Shown here: piece after piece, positions 35,875-44,858 of the stretch
Numbering within the stretch: position 1 is the first letter of the stretch
How the letters are laid out: each line of letters begins with the position of its first letter
DNA from: Subtercola sp. PAMC28395
Lineage (GTDB): Bacteria; Actinomycetota; Actinomycetes; Actinomycetales; Microbacteriaceae
Direction: 5' to 3'
DNA length: 64,000 nucleotides
NCBI RefSeq assembly: GCF_018889995.1
Contig: NZ_CP076547.1
Coordinates: 62,001 to 126,000 of the forward strand
Notes under the pieces: generated by a model
What the model was told of the DNA's origin: nothing
Databases searched by the model: none
Seen by the model: only the letters and a program-made list of their open reading frames with translations
Translations under genes and position numbers: made by a program

Positions 35875-37508
35875 TTCCCGCTCGAGAGCACTTCGGGAAT
35901 GTCTCCCGGGCGATAACCCGGCATGCGTCCCGCAGGAACGATGGCGAGCAACGCTATGCCTGCGAGGCCGAGCAGCGAGATCTGCAGGGCGCGCAGCCGC
36001 GCATCCTCGTTGATGGCAACCGCCTCGTCGACCTGGGCAGGCGAGGCCGTCGTCTGCTCGAGCACACCCTTCAGATGGTCGTTGGTCACGAAGTTCACAC
36101 TGTCGAGGGGCACCTGTGCGACGAGTTCGGGGGGCAGGTTGGGGCTCGATGCCACGCCTGCCGCGATGATCGAGCTGAGCATGCCCACCGCGAACACGCT
36201 CGCCACGGCGATGCCGATACTGCCCGAGATGTTGTGCACCAAGCCTCTCCAGGCCCCCACGTCGCCGGCAAGGTTCTTCGGCGAAGCAGAGAGCAGGGTG
36301 TTGAAGACGAGCGCCACGATCGCCCCCTGCCCGAGGCCGAGGATGATCAGGCCGGCGATGACGAAGCCCTGCTCCCACTCGTTGCGGATGGTGAATGCCA
36401 GGATGCTGAGGCCCAGGGCGACGACCACAAAGCCCACGCGGCCGATGTGCCGCGGTGCGAAGCGCTTGTAGAGATTCGCGACCAGTGTGCTCGCAATGAA
36501 GATAGACAGGGTGTAGGGAATGATCGCAATCGACGTCTGGAAGCTCGAGCGCCCCTGCACGATCTGGATGTAGAGCGGAATCAGGAAGTTCGCTGCTGTA
36601 CCGACGAAGAGCATCGCTGCCATGGCGAACGTCGTCGCCTTCTCCGACCCCGATTTCAGCACGTCGAGGTCGAAGATCTGCGGCTTGCCCTCCGTCTTGC
36701 GCTTGCGGAGCCAGAGGAAGAAGGCCTGTCCACCGATGATTCCGAGGATGATCAGCAGGGGTGCCGGTGAAACACCGAGAATGCTGAACGGTGCCGCCGG
36801 GGTCGCCAGCACGACGCCCCAGGAGTTGAGCCCACTGAAACCGAAACTGAGCAGGATGATCGAACCGGCAGCCAGGAGCGCCCCGACCCAGTCGATCACG
36901 ATCTCGCTCTGTGCCGGCACGATCTTCAGGCGGAAGCTCAGAATGAAGTTGACCGCAGCGAGCGCGACCACGAGGGCGAAGGAATATCGCCAGCCGATCG
37001 TCGAGGCGAATGTTCCCGCGATGAGCAGGGCGAGAACCCCCGCCGCAGGAATGGCCGCGGCGAGGAACCCGATCGACTTGGCCTGCTGCTCGCCCTTGAA
37101 GTTCGCCGCGATGAAAACGACCAACGCTGGTGCGATCAGCGCGATGACGGCACCCGAAGCTGCCTGGGCCACGAACAGCATGATCGGGCTCACGCTCAGG
37201 GCGACCGCGGCCATCGCGAGCCCGTGGATGACGACGGCGATCTGGAAGACACGACGTGAGCCGAACTTCGCGCCGACCTTCGCCCCGAGCAGGATGAACG
37301 CCGCCATGGCGAACGTGCCGGCAGTGATGGCCGTACCGACGCTGGTGGCCGGGGTGTCGAGGTCTGCCGTGATGCCACCCATCGACACGGTGAGCGCGTT
37401 CACGGCGAACGATGCCTGGATCTGCGTCAGCACCACCACGATCAACGGAAGCCATGATGCAGTGATTTCTCGGGTGACAGGCGGGGTCGATTTCGATTGT
37501 GCGCTCAT
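35871..37508 (-). CDS. MFS drug efflux transporter (DHA2-like, 14 helices)
   Basis: The 545-residue protein has about 14 membrane segments and begins the run with the SLC13 carrier. GAKVGAKFGSRRVFQIAV is the MFS motif A between helices 2 and 3, and LIAPALVVFIAANFKGEQ resembles the start of the motif-C region of DHA2 pumps. The second in-frame start, ATG 37508, is chosen because the segment above it (from GTG 37553) overlaps the palindromic promoter region. DHA2 members expel cationic drugs or dyes using the proton gradient. The real substrate is not evident. Confidence 0.87.
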   Translation of the reverse strand: MSAQSKSTPPVTREITASWLPLIVVVLTQIQASFAVNALTVSMGGITADLDTPATSVGTAITAGTFAMAAFILLGAKVGAKFGSRRVFQIAVVIHGLAMAAVALSVSPIMLFVAQAASGAVIALIAPALVVFIAANFKGEQQAKSIGFLAAAIPAAGVLALLIAGTFASTIGWRYSFALVVALAAVNFILSFRLKIVPAQSEIVIDWVGALLAAGSIILLSFGFSGLNSWGVVLATPAAPFSILGVSPAPLLIILGIIGGQAFFLWLRKRKTEGKPQIFDLDVLKSGSEKATTFAMAAMLFVGTAANFLIPLYIQIVQGRSSFQTSIAIIPYTLSIFIASTLVANLYKRFAPRHIGRVGFVVVALGLSILAFTIRNEWEQGFVIAGLIILGLGQGAIVALVFNTLLSASPKNLAGDVGAWRGLVHNISGSIGIAVASVFAVGMLSSIIAAGVASSPNLPPELVAQVPLDSVNFVTNDHLKGVLEQTTASPAQVDEAVAINEDARLRALQISLLGLAGIALLAIVPAGRMPGYRPGDIPEVLSSGK

Positions 37509-37537
37509 CGTCAAGGGTCCCTCACGGTCTAAGTAGC

Positions 37538-37548
37538 TCAGTAACTGA
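37538..37548. promoter_or_regulatory. Short palindrome upstream of the MFS gene
   Basis: TCAGTAACTGA is symmetric around its central A and is flanked by AGTAG and CTACT at 37532 and 37553. It lies 30 bases before the MFS start and could be an operator. No regulator gene is adjacent, so the call is tentative. Confidence 0.35.
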
Positions 37549-37673
37549 AACACTACTGGTCCTGCAGAGCAAGCGGCGCAGCAATCAGCGTCACGGACCC
37601 TCGCTAGAATTCTGAAAAAGCCATAGCTTTAGACAGTCACGCACGTGCACACACCACCCGAATGGAGTCTCCG

Positions 37674-38429
37674 ATGGCACAGTTAGCTCGAATGGTTGCA
37701 CTGGCCGCAGCCGCCCTGGCCGCGATCAGCCTCGCCGGGTGCGCAAGCTCCAGCACAGGCAGCGCCGGCAGCAGCACGCCAGCCCCCACGCCGTCATCGA
37801 CCTCGTCGATTCACCCGGGAAGCCTCGTCGGCGTCTGGACCCTCGGCCAGAAGGTCGACGCGCCTGAACAGCCGTTTGTCTCCTTCGTGCAGGACAACAC
37901 CTGGGTCGCCTCAGACGGGTGCAACCGCGTTCGCGGCACCTGGAACGTCGATGCCGACGGAACGCTGACGACGACGTCGGGCCCGCAGACCATGATGGCC
38001 TGCGACGGAGCCCAGATTCCCCTCGCGGTGACCGAAGGCACCCACGTCTCGGTGAACGGTGACTACCTCACGATCACGAGTGCCCACGGTGCCGCAGAGA
38101 CCCAACTGGTCAGGTCGACAGACCCGACCGTCGGTCCATCCGGCCGGCCGATCGGGTACTGGACCGAGACGCGCACCTCGACGTCGCCCTTCCTCTCGAT
38201 CTCGACGGACGGCACGTATTCCGGTAGTGACGGCTGCAACCGGCTGGCGGGTTCCTGGACCTCGAATGCCGACGATTCGATCACCTTCAGCCAGGGCATC
38301 TCCACCCTGATGGCGTGCGAGGGTGTCGACACGTGGTTGAGCGGCCTGGCATCCGGAACCGTGAGAGCGGGCGTCATGACGATCCAGAGCGCCGACGGAA
38401 CCGTGCTCGGCCAGCTCACGGCACTCTGA
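37674..38429 (+). CDS. Lipoprotein with two META/HslJ-like domains
   Basis: A lipoprotein signal peptide ends at the lipobox LAGC near residue 22, followed by a Ser/Thr/Pro tether. Two similar domains follow: one around WVASDGCNRVRGTW and MMACDG, and the second around YSGSDGCNRLAGSW and LMACEG. In META/HslJ proteins the paired cysteines of each domain can form a disulfide. The duplicated form is common in Actinobacteria, with no known biochemical activity. A GGAG six bases before ATG 37674 favours that start over ATG 37662. Confidence 0.82.
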   Translation: MAQLARMVALAAAALAAISLAGCASSSTGSAGSSTPAPTPSSTSSIHPGSLVGVWTLGQKVDAPEQPFVSFVQDNTWVASDGCNRVRGTWNVDADGTLTTTSGPQTMMACDGAQIPLAVTEGTHVSVNGDYLTITSAHGAAETQLVRSTDPTVGPSGRPIGYWTETRTSTSPFLSISTDGTYSGSDGCNRLAGSWTSNADDSITFSQGISTLMACEGVDTWLSGLASGTVRAGVMTIQSADGTVLGQLTAL

Positions 38430-38579
38430 CCTCCGGGCCGGTGTCGAGGCACACGGACGCCCGATCGATATCTGGGAGAACGTGCACTCTCAGGCCCTTA
38501 CGCGGCACCCGGAGCAGCCTTTACGCTGAGAACCGAACGCGCTTGACGCGACTGATGTAACGGAAAGAGCAGGGAAGCT

Positions 38580-38816
38580 ATGACCGACAACCCCACCTAC
38601 AAGGCAGAACTGATTGGGCCGACAACGCTCGGCAACAACGAGATCATCGAATTGCCCTTCATCGATGGTGCATACCAGGATCTGGTCGAACTGAGTTTCG
38701 AGGCGGGCGACACCACTTCGGTGCGCACCTGGGCACTCGGAGAGGGCACCGTCGAGCCGATCCCCTACAACTTCGTGGGCGAGATCGACTCAGCTCCACC
38801 ATCAGTGGAGAACTGA
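38580..38816 (+). CDS. Small acidic protein of unknown function
   Basis: The 78-residue product has no signal peptide, membrane segment or cysteine. It is acidic and beta-strand prone (NEIIELPFIDGAYQDLVELSFEAGD). The ATG at 38580 follows an AGGGAAG site, and a strong terminator follows the stop by 17 bases, which supports a real single-gene unit. I do not recognise the family. Confidence 0.6.
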   Translation: MTDNPTYKAELIGPTTLGNNEIIELPFIDGAYQDLVELSFEAGDTTSVRTWALGEGTVEPIPYNFVGEIDSAPPSVEN

Positions 38817-38832
38817 CCAAGCTGCCTGATGT

Positions 38833-38876
38833 ACAGAACAGTCCCGGTGACCGCGAAGGCACCGGGACTGTTCTGT
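38833..38876. terminator. Strong bidirectional hairpin terminator
   Basis: ACAGAACAGTCCCGGTG (38833-38849) and CACCGGGACTGTTCTGT (38860-38876) form 17 perfect pairs around a 10-base loop. It sits between the converging small acidic protein gene and galM. A TTTCG follows on the plus strand. Confidence 0.9.
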
Positions 38877-38888
38877 TTCGCCTGTTGT

Positions 38889-38927
38889 GGCCAAGGGGCT
38901 TGGCCAGGGGGTGTGACTAGGGGGTGC
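38889..38927. repeat. 13-bp tandem repeat across the galM stop codon
   Basis: Three units (38889-38901, 38902-38914, 38915-38927) follow a GGCCAGGGGGTGT-like consensus. The galM stop codon (38917-38919) lies in the last unit. The sequence is unrelated to the other stop-codon repeats in this window, although their layout is the same. Confidence 0.7.
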
Positions 38928-39843
38928 GGTGGCGGATACCCCAGCGGAGTTCCCAGCGCTCACTGGGCGCGAGCCAGCGGAGCCCTTCGCCGGTGTTGAG
39001 CGCATTCGCCGGCGCAGTCATCGGCTCAATGGCAACGGCGTAGCCTGCGCCGGTTTCACGCGGAAAGACTGATGGCGTGAAGACCTGCACAAAGGTGAAG
39101 TTCTCGTCGGCCCACAGCTCGGTCGCCGAGCCGTCGGGCGCCGAAACGGAATGGACCGAGACCCCGCCGTGCACTCCTACCCCGCCATAGCCATGGTCGA
39201 TCGAGAGCGTTCCGATCACGCGGCCTGCGCGCAGGTCGAAGTCGGAACCGTCGACAGCGACCTCCGCGGTCGGGATGGCCCGGGCATCCACTTCGAACAT
39301 GGTCGAGGCATCGACGGTGAGCACCAACTCGTGAACCGGAACGTCACCGACCTTGAGGTAGGGGTGCGAACCGACCGCGACAGGGGCAGGAGCGCCTGAT
39401 TCGTTCACGATCCGGTGAGTCACGGTGAGGCCGTCGTCACCGAGTGAGTATTCCACCTCGGTCGCGAGCCGGAACGGGTAACCGTGCTGGGGAAAGACGG
39501 TGGCTCCGAGCGTCACCGAGTTCTCGGTGCGCCTGACGAGGTGGTACGCGGTGTTGCGCAGCAGGCCGTGGATGGCGTTGCCGGTCACCGGTTCAGTGAT
39601 GTCCAGCTGTTGCGGTGCACCATTGAGGCTCCAGGCGCCACCCGCCACCCTGTTGGGCCACGGCACGAGCACGATCCCCGAGGCCATCGGTGGCAGGGAC
39701 GATTCGCTGTGCGATTCGACCGATTCGACACCCTCGAGGATCAGCTCACGCAGCGCCGCTGCAACTTCGGTGACGATGGCAGTCGAGGTGCCACCGCGGC
39801 CGGTGAACGACAGCGCGAACTGCTCGCCGGTGGGCGGTGGCAC
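38917..39843 (-). CDS. Aldose 1-epimerase (galactose mutarotase family)
   Basis: The enzyme interconverts alpha and beta sugar anomers. Family landmarks are LVPWPNRVAGG, NAIHGLLR with a catalytic His, GSHPYLKVG with the second His, and AIEPMTAPANALNTG with the catalytic Glu. Length, 308 residues, is normal. The GTG start at 39843 lies 23 bases after the glyA stop on the same strand, so it is probably read with glyA. The true sugar may be other than galactose, so no symbol is given. Confidence 0.88.
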   Translation of the reverse strand: MPPPTGEQFALSFTGRGGTSTAIVTEVAAALRELILEGVESVESHSESSLPPMASGIVLVPWPNRVAGGAWSLNGAPQQLDITEPVTGNAIHGLLRNTAYHLVRRTENSVTLGATVFPQHGYPFRLATEVEYSLGDDGLTVTHRIVNESGAPAPVAVGSHPYLKVGDVPVHELVLTVDASTMFEVDARAIPTAEVAVDGSDFDLRAGRVIGTLSIDHGYGGVGVHGGVSVHSVSAPDGSATELWADENFTFVQVFTPSVFPRETGAGYAVAIEPMTAPANALNTGEGLRWLAPSERWELRWGIRHRTP

Positions 39844-39866
39844 CTCGCTCAGGGCCGAGCCCTCGA

Positions 39867-41171
39867 TTACCAGTTCTCGAGCCCGTCGTAGAGGGGGAAG
39901 CCGTCTGTCAGCGTGAGGACCCTGGCCCGAAGTGCCTCGATGTCGGGAGAAGGCTTCAGTGCACTGGCAATGATTTCGGCGACCTCGGAGAATTCTTCGC
40001 TGCCGAAGCCGCGGGTTGCGAGCGCCGAGGTACCGATGCGCAGTCCTGAGGTCACCATCGGCGGGCGAGGGTCGAAGGGAATGGAATTGCGGTTCACGGT
40101 GATTCCGACCTCGTGCAGGAGGTCTTCTGCCTGCTTGCCGTCGATGGGTGCGTTTCGGAGGTCGACCAGAACGAGATGAACCTCAGTGCCACCGGTGAGC
40201 ACACTGACGCCGGCCGCTACCGTGTCAGCTGCCATGAGGCGCTCGGCGATGATCTTGGCGCCGTCGAGAGTGCGCTGCTGGCGGTCTTTGAATTCCGGCT
40301 CGCCTGCGAGCTTGAAGGCGGTCGCCTTCGCTGCGATCACGTGCATCAGCGGCCCGCCCTGCTGTCCGGGGAAGACGGCGGAGTCGACCTTCTTGGCGAA
40401 TTCGGCCTTGCTCAGCACCACACCGCTGCGGGGGCCGGCGAGGGTCTTGTGCACCGTCGACGTGACAACATCGGCGAATGGCACGGGCGAGGGGTGCAGA
40501 CCCGCAGCGACGAGACCGGCGAAGTGGGCCATGTCGACCCAGAGCTTCGCGCCGACCTCGTCGGCGATGGCGCGGAATGCCGCGAAGTCGAGCTGGCGGG
40601 GGTAGGCAGACCATCCGGCGATCAAGACCGTCGGGCGGTGTTCGAGCGCCTTCTCGCGAACGACATCCATGTCGACGAGATAGCTCTGGGGGTCGACGCC
40701 GTACGAGGTCGCCTGGTAGTTCTTGCCCGAGAAGTTGAGCTTCATACCGTGGGTCAGGTGCCCGCCGTGAGAGAGCTCCTGGCCGAGGATGGTGTCGCCG
40801 ATCGAGGCGAGCGCCATGAGCGCAGCTGCATTCGCCTGTGCCCCGGCGTGGGGCTGCACGTTGGCGTGCTCAGCGCCGAAGAGCGCCTTGGCCCGGTCCC
40901 GGGCGAGGTTCTCAGCGACGTCGACGATTTCGCAACCACCGTAGTAGCGACGGCCTGGATACCCCTCGGCATACTTGTTCGTCAGCACTGAGCCCTGCGC
41001 CTGCAGCACAGCCCTCGGCACGAAGTTCTCGCTGGCGATCATCTCGAGGGTGCCACGCTGGCGGCCCAGCTCACTCTGGAGAACGGCAGCGATCTCGGGA
41101 TCGACGCTGGCAAGCGGATCGTTGAAGGTTGAGGGCAATGAACTGCGAACGGGCGCGGGACTGGTAGACAT
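39867..41171 (-). CDS. glyA: Serine hydroxymethyltransferase
   Basis: GlyA interconverts serine and glycine and makes 5,10-methylene-tetrahydrofolate. The PLP lysine lies in [42 protein letters not shown] is the N-terminal family block, and [19 protein letters not shown] contains the PLP-binding Asp and substrate His. Length is 434 residues. The ATG at 41171 has a GAAGGAG site. A ZTP riboswitch sits in the leader about 46 to 121 bases upstream, which ties expression to folate and purine one-carbon status. Confidence 0.97.
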   Translation of the reverse strand: MSTSPAPVRSSLPSTFNDPLASVDPEIAAVLQSELGRQRGTLEMIASENFVPRAVLQAQGSVLTNKYAEGYPGRRYYGGCEIVDVAENLARDRAKALFGAEHANVQPHAGAQANAAALMALASIGDTILGQELSHGGHLTHGMKLNFSGKNYQATSYGVDPQSYLVDMDVVREKALEHRPTVLIAGWSAYPRQLDFAAFRAIADEVGAKLWVDMAHFAGLVAAGLHPSPVPFADVVTSTVHKTLAGPRSGVVLSKAEFAKKVDSAVFPGQQGGPLMHVIAAKATAFKLAGEPEFKDRQQRTLDGAKIIAERLMAADTVAAGVSVLTGGTEVHLVLVDLRNAPIDGKQAEDLLHEVGITVNRNSIPFDPRPPMVTSGLRIGTSALATRGFGSEEFSEVAEIIASALKPSPDIEALRARVLTLTDGFPLYDGLENW

Positions 41172-41216
41172 CAGGACTCCTTCAGGGCAACGCGGACAGA
41201 GTGGTGCAGTGGTGCG

Positions 41217-41292
41217 TAGCGACCCAGGCGAGCGGCCGAATCCGTGTCAGTCGCTTCCCGATGGTGACCATCTGAACGCCAGTTGCGACCCA
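41217..41292 (-). promoter_or_regulatory. ZTP (pfl-type) riboswitch in the glyA leader
   Basis: Read on the minus strand, GGGTCGCAACTGGCG (from 41291) matches the 5' conserved part of the ZTP aptamer. It is followed by GGGAAGCGAC, whose GCGAC can pair with GTCGC of the first block, and then by CGCCTGGGTCGC, which matches the conserved CGCCUGGGC 3' pseudoknot part. ZTP signals lack of 10-formyl-THF, and glyA is a known ZTP target in Actinobacteria. No terminator stem with T-run is visible before the glyA ribosome site, so the control may be translational. Confidence 0.82.
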
Positions 41293-41385
41293 GTCAGCAT
41301 AGCAGCGTTGCTATTCTCACTCTGCCTGAGTATTATTCAGCTTGCATGGCGGTATGAGTAATTTTCAACAGGGGCAAGGATTGGT

Positions 41386-43443
41386 GTGAGCAACGTGGTC
41401 AGTGCGGGTCCAGTCAGCGCCGGTCCAGTCAGCGCCGGTCCAGTGAGTGCGGGTCCGGTCAACCCCGGTCCAGTCAGCGCTGGCCCAGTCGGCGCTGGCC
41501 CAGTCAGCGCTGGCCCAGTCGGTGCACACGCCGTGCCGAACGCCGAGAACGGTCCCTCCGACCTCGATCTCGTCGAACGCACTCGACGCGGCGATTCCCG
41601 CGCCTACGCCGAGCTCTGGAACAGGCACTCCCGGGCCGGCCGAACCGTTGCCCGCAGTTATTCGTCTCCCGACGCAGACGACATCGTCTCCGAGAGCTTC
41701 GCCAAGGTGCTCCAGGCCATCAAGAACGGGGGTGGGCCGACGACGGCATTCCGCCCCTACCTCTTCAGCACCATTCGCAACGTAGCCATGCAGTGGAAGC
41801 GGGGCAGCATCGTCGATGCAAGTGATGAACTGGATGCCCTGGCCGACCCTCACTCCGAAGAGAACGAGACTCTGCTCGCCCTCGACAAGAGCCTGACTGC
41901 CCAGGCTTTCCGCAGCCTGCCGACACGGTGGCAGGAGGCATTGTGGTACAGCGAGGTCGAGCAGCTCTCCGCATCTGAGATGTCTCCCCTGCTCGGAATG
42001 TCGGCCAATGCGATCTCGGCGCTCACGTTCCGGGCTCGCGAGGGGCTCCGCCAGGCCTGGATCCAGGCCCACCTCGTCCGGGCAGCCGACAGCGAGTGCG
42101 CCACGGTGATCGAGAAGCTCGGGTCTTACACACGCGGGAGTCTCGGGCAACGGGAGGCTCGAAAGATTCGCGAACACCTGAGCTCATGCGCATCCTGCAC
42201 GATCGTCGATGACGAAGCCCGAGAAGTGGGTTCCCGCCTCACCCTTGTGCTCCTGCCCCTCGTCGCCGGCATCTCGGGCGCCCTGGCCTACACCGTCTGG
42301 CTCCAGGGAGGCAGCAGCGCCTCGGCCGCTGAGGCCGTGACTGCCACCTCCGACGCGGGTTCGGGGACGAGCTCCACCGCGCAATCCAGCGCACCAGGGC
42401 TTCAGCCACTGAATGCCGGCGTCCCCGTCTCCTCACCCGGCGCCGGCGTTGTGGGCTCGGCAGGGTTCCGAAGCGCCAGGACCTGGGGCGGAATCGCCCT
42501 GGCAACAGCTGCTGCCGTGGCGGCCATCCTCGTGCTCGGCCCCCTCTTCTCTCCGACCGCAACCAGCACCACCGAATCCGCGCCGAATTCCGAACACGAC
42601 GCCCCGACGTCGAAGGGATCGCCAGGTACCTTCACTCTGTTGGCTCACTCGAGATCCGAAGCGATCGCTGGCCGACCGGTGGTCACGAGTGCGACCGCAC
42701 CCGGAGCTCCTGCCGTAGGTGCAGGCGAACCGGTCACCGTTCCGGATCCGGCCACTGCCCAGGCTTCTCCGGTGCAGCCGGTGGCACCGGCGCTTCGCCC
42801 TGTCGACCCGGCACCCGCCGTGACGCTGCCGAGCGCGTCTCCCAGCCTTCCCCCCACGACCATTCCAGCCCCGCCCGTGGTCGTCACAGCGGTACCCGCG
42901 TTCAGTTTCGTGGTGGACCCCGCCGGGCTGGTGTTCCCGCTGTTGACGGGTGTCGCCGAGCCCGGCGCCCAGGTCGACGTCGTCGACACTGTCATCCCTG
43001 GCGGGGGCGTCGTAGCCACAGCAACCGCAGATCCGACAACGGGTGCCTTTGCTGTATCGGACTACCCGGGTCTTGGATTCGGGTCGCATGAGCTCGCCGT
43101 GCGCCAGAATGCGTCCGGCGTGACCTCGCAGCTCAGCGCCAGCACTGCCGTCACCCTGGCAACGATCACACTGAACTCCCCCACGCCGGGCAGTTCGATC
43201 ATGCCCAGCTATTTCGTCGAGGCCTCCGGAATCCCCGATGGGTTCTTCGAAGAACTCTTCAACGGCGTCGCCGACCCGTTCACCTACGCGATCGGCAGCG
43301 ATGGGCACTTCCTCAGCCAGTTCACCGCCCCGCCGCTCCCCGATCCGTCACCGGCGACGGTCGGCGTCCGCTACACAGACCCGGATACGGGCCAGCACGG
43401 ACCACTTTCCTCTGCCAGCGTCACCATCACGCTGACCCCGTAG
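41386..43443 (+). CDS. Membrane-tethered ECF sigma factor with fused anti-sigma-like and Ig-like domains
   Basis: The 685-residue protein chains several modules. Residues 6-45 are eight SAGPV-like repeats. Residues of about 58-138 are sigma region 2 (SYSSPDADDIVSESFAKVLQ), and about 165-215 are region 4 (RSLPTRWQEALWYSEVEQLS with the ANAISALTFRAREGL helix). A zinc anti-sigma-like motif, REHLSSCASC, is near residue 263. Membrane helices lie near 284-305 and 365-390, then a Pro/Ala-rich stalk to about 500 and a beta-rich Ig-like outer domain to the end. The GTG start has an AAGGA site. Sigma activity would need proteolysis or a conformational change. Confidence 0.85.
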   Translation: MSNVVSAGPVSAGPVSAGPVSAGPVNPGPVSAGPVGAGPVSAGPVGAHAVPNAENGPSDLDLVERTRRGDSRAYAELWNRHSRAGRTVARSYSSPDADDIVSESFAKVLQAIKNGGGPTTAFRPYLFSTIRNVAMQWKRGSIVDASDELDALADPHSEENETLLALDKSLTAQAFRSLPTRWQEALWYSEVEQLSASEMSPLLGMSANAISALTFRAREGLRQAWIQAHLVRAADSECATVIEKLGSYTRGSLGQREARKIREHLSSCASCTIVDDEAREVGSRLTLVLLPLVAGISGALAYTVWLQGGSSASAAEAVTATSDAGSGTSSTAQSSAPGLQPLNAGVPVSSPGAGVVGSAGFRSARTWGGIALATAAAVAAILVLGPLFSPTATSTTESAPNSEHDAPTSKGSPGTFTLLAHSRSEAIAGRPVVTSATAPGAPAVGAGEPVTVPDPATAQASPVQPVAPALRPVDPAPAVTLPSASPSLPPTTIPAPPVVVTAVPAFSFVVDPAGLVFPLLTGVAEPGAQVDVVDTVIPGGGVVATATADPTTGAFAVSDYPGLGFGSHELAVRQNASGVTSQLSASTAVTLATITLNSPTPGSSIMPSYFVEASGIPDGFFEELFNGVADPFTYAIGSDGHFLSQFTAPPLPDPSPATVGVRYTDPDTGQHGPLSSASVTITLTP
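41401..41520 (+). repeat. 15-bp tandem repeat (8 units) coding SAGPV pentapeptides
   Basis: Eight 15-base units encode residues 6-45 of the ECF fusion. Third-position differences show that the array is not a recent expansion throughout, but neighbouring units such as the second and third are identical. Copy number could vary between strains. Confidence 0.9.
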
Positions 43444-43444
43444 C

Positions 43445-44677
43445 TCAGGCCTCGAGGCGCCTTCGTCGTGCAGACACGATCGCCAGGGCGAGCAGCCCTC
43501 CTCCGACGAACAGCAGCGCCAGGTACGCGTACGGCAGCGACTCGACACCGAATCCCGGGAGGAGCATTCCGCCGAAAAGTGCCCCCACCGCTATGCCGAC
43601 GTTGAAGGAACTGGAGAAGAAGGCATTTGCCGTGTCGCGGATATGGGGAGCCGCCGTGTGGAGCAGTCGAACCTGCATCAGCGGAGGAATCAGGCCGAAG
43701 GCAGCCCCCCACAGCGCGAATGCGACAATGGCAACCACCGCATTCTCGGAGAAGACAGCCATCACTGCGACTGCGATCGCGGTGACCGTGATACCCACCG
43801 CCAGCCCCAGCGACGGTCTCCGCCCGAACACGAAGCCCGCAAGGAGCAGCCCGATCGCACCGGCTGCCCCATAGAGGAACAGCAAAGCACCGATACTGCC
43901 TGGCGCAACGTGCAATTGGTTGACCAGATAGGGCGTGATGAACGTGTAGATGGCGTAGTGGCCGACCATGATCACGGCCACTGTGATGCAGACCATCACC
44001 ACGCCGGGAATGGAGGGGTCGAATCGCGCGAGGCGGGGTGAACCGGTGGTTCGATCATCCAGCGCCCGCGCAGCCGGGCTCGGCACACGGGGAAGCTTCA
44101 TGAAGATCAGTACCGACGCACACACAGCGAGAACGGCGATGGCCGCGAACGGGACCCGCCAGCCGAATGACTGGCCGATGACGGTGGCCAATGGGACGCC
44201 CAGCACGAATGCCAGCGTTCCGCCCCCCGTGGTTATGGCGACGGCTCGCCCCAGGTGCCGCTTCGGTACGAGGTGCCCTGAATATGCTCCGACGACAGCC
44301 CAGAAGAGCCCGTGTGCCATTCCGCCCAGCACCCGCGCCACGGCGAGGAACTCGTAGCTCGGTGCCACTGCGGCGAGGATACTGGTGGCACTGACAGCGA
44401 GTAGCACCACAACGATCAGTGAATGGCGGGCAAACCGACGGGTGAGGGCAGCCAGGGGAACGCTGGTTGCCACAACCGCGAGCGCAAAGAGAGTGACCAG
44501 CAGACCGATCTGGGACGGGGTGACTCCGAGTTCAGCGCTCATCTCGGGGAGCAAGCCTGTCGGCACCATCTCTGCGGTTACAGACATGAAGACGGCGGTG
44601 GCCAGAACGATGAGCCCAGTCCACGGAAAAGGCGACTCGACAACAGCGGACGGAGGGGATTTGACGATAGTCGTCAC
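43445..44677 (-). CDS. MFS efflux transporter (12-helix DHA1 type)
   Basis: The 410-residue protein has 12 hydrophobic segments. ALTRRFARHSLIVVVLL is the motif A region, and GGMAHGLFWAVVGAYSGHLVP with GGGTLAFVLGVPLATVIG follows the pattern of sugar/chloramphenicol efflux (AraJ/Cmx-like) proteins. The GTG start at 44677 is chosen because the frame above it crosses a palindrome and unrelated DNA. The 3' end meets the ECF fusion gene tail-to-tail with one base between. The substrate cannot be determined. Confidence 0.85.
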   Translation of the reverse strand: MTTIVKSPPSAVVESPFPWTGLIVLATAVFMSVTAEMVPTGLLPEMSAELGVTPSQIGLLVTLFALAVVATSVPLAALTRRFARHSLIVVVLLAVSATSILAAVAPSYEFLAVARVLGGMAHGLFWAVVGAYSGHLVPKRHLGRAVAITTGGGTLAFVLGVPLATVIGQSFGWRVPFAAIAVLAVCASVLIFMKLPRVPSPAARALDDRTTGSPRLARFDPSIPGVVMVCITVAVIMVGHYAIYTFITPYLVNQLHVAPGSIGALLFLYGAAGAIGLLLAGFVFGRRPSLGLAVGITVTAIAVAVMAVFSENAVVAIVAFALWGAAFGLIPPLMQVRLLHTAAPHIRDTANAFFSSSFNVGIAVGALFGGMLLPGFGVESLPYAYLALLFVGGGLLALAIVSARRRRLEA

Positions 44678-44703
44678 GAGAAAAAACCACTTCTCACAGG
44701 CGT

Positions 44704-44719
44704 ATTTGGCAGGCCAAAT
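44704..44719. promoter_or_regulatory. Palindrome upstream of the MFS gene, possible operator
   Basis: ATTTGGC (44704-44710) and GCCAAAT (44713-44719) are perfect inverted repeats around AG. The site is 27 bases upstream of the MFS start and 140 before the DUF2568 gene, in an otherwise empty 181-base divergent gap. No adjacent regulator is present. Confidence 0.5.
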
Positions 44720-44858
44720 CTCAAACGTTCGTGCCCGGGGCTGAAGCGATACCCGCCAGCCAGAATCAATTGTACTCTCCCTTCTGCCCCACGCCCCCCG
44801 TGTCGCCAGACCCGGCCCGTGCGTCGACGGGCGCGAACGCGGCAGTAGCATTGCAGGC

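Noticed and set aside
34003..35916. Open frame of about 637 codons on the plus strand opposite the SLC13 gene
   Set aside because: The translation is low complexity (His, Asp, Gln, Gly), with no domain. The minus-strand frame is a coherent permease with pore motifs.
37617..37630. AAAGC-CATA-GCTTT inverted repeat before the META lipoprotein
   Set aside because: Five-base arms are short enough to arise by chance, and no partner site or regulator is nearby.
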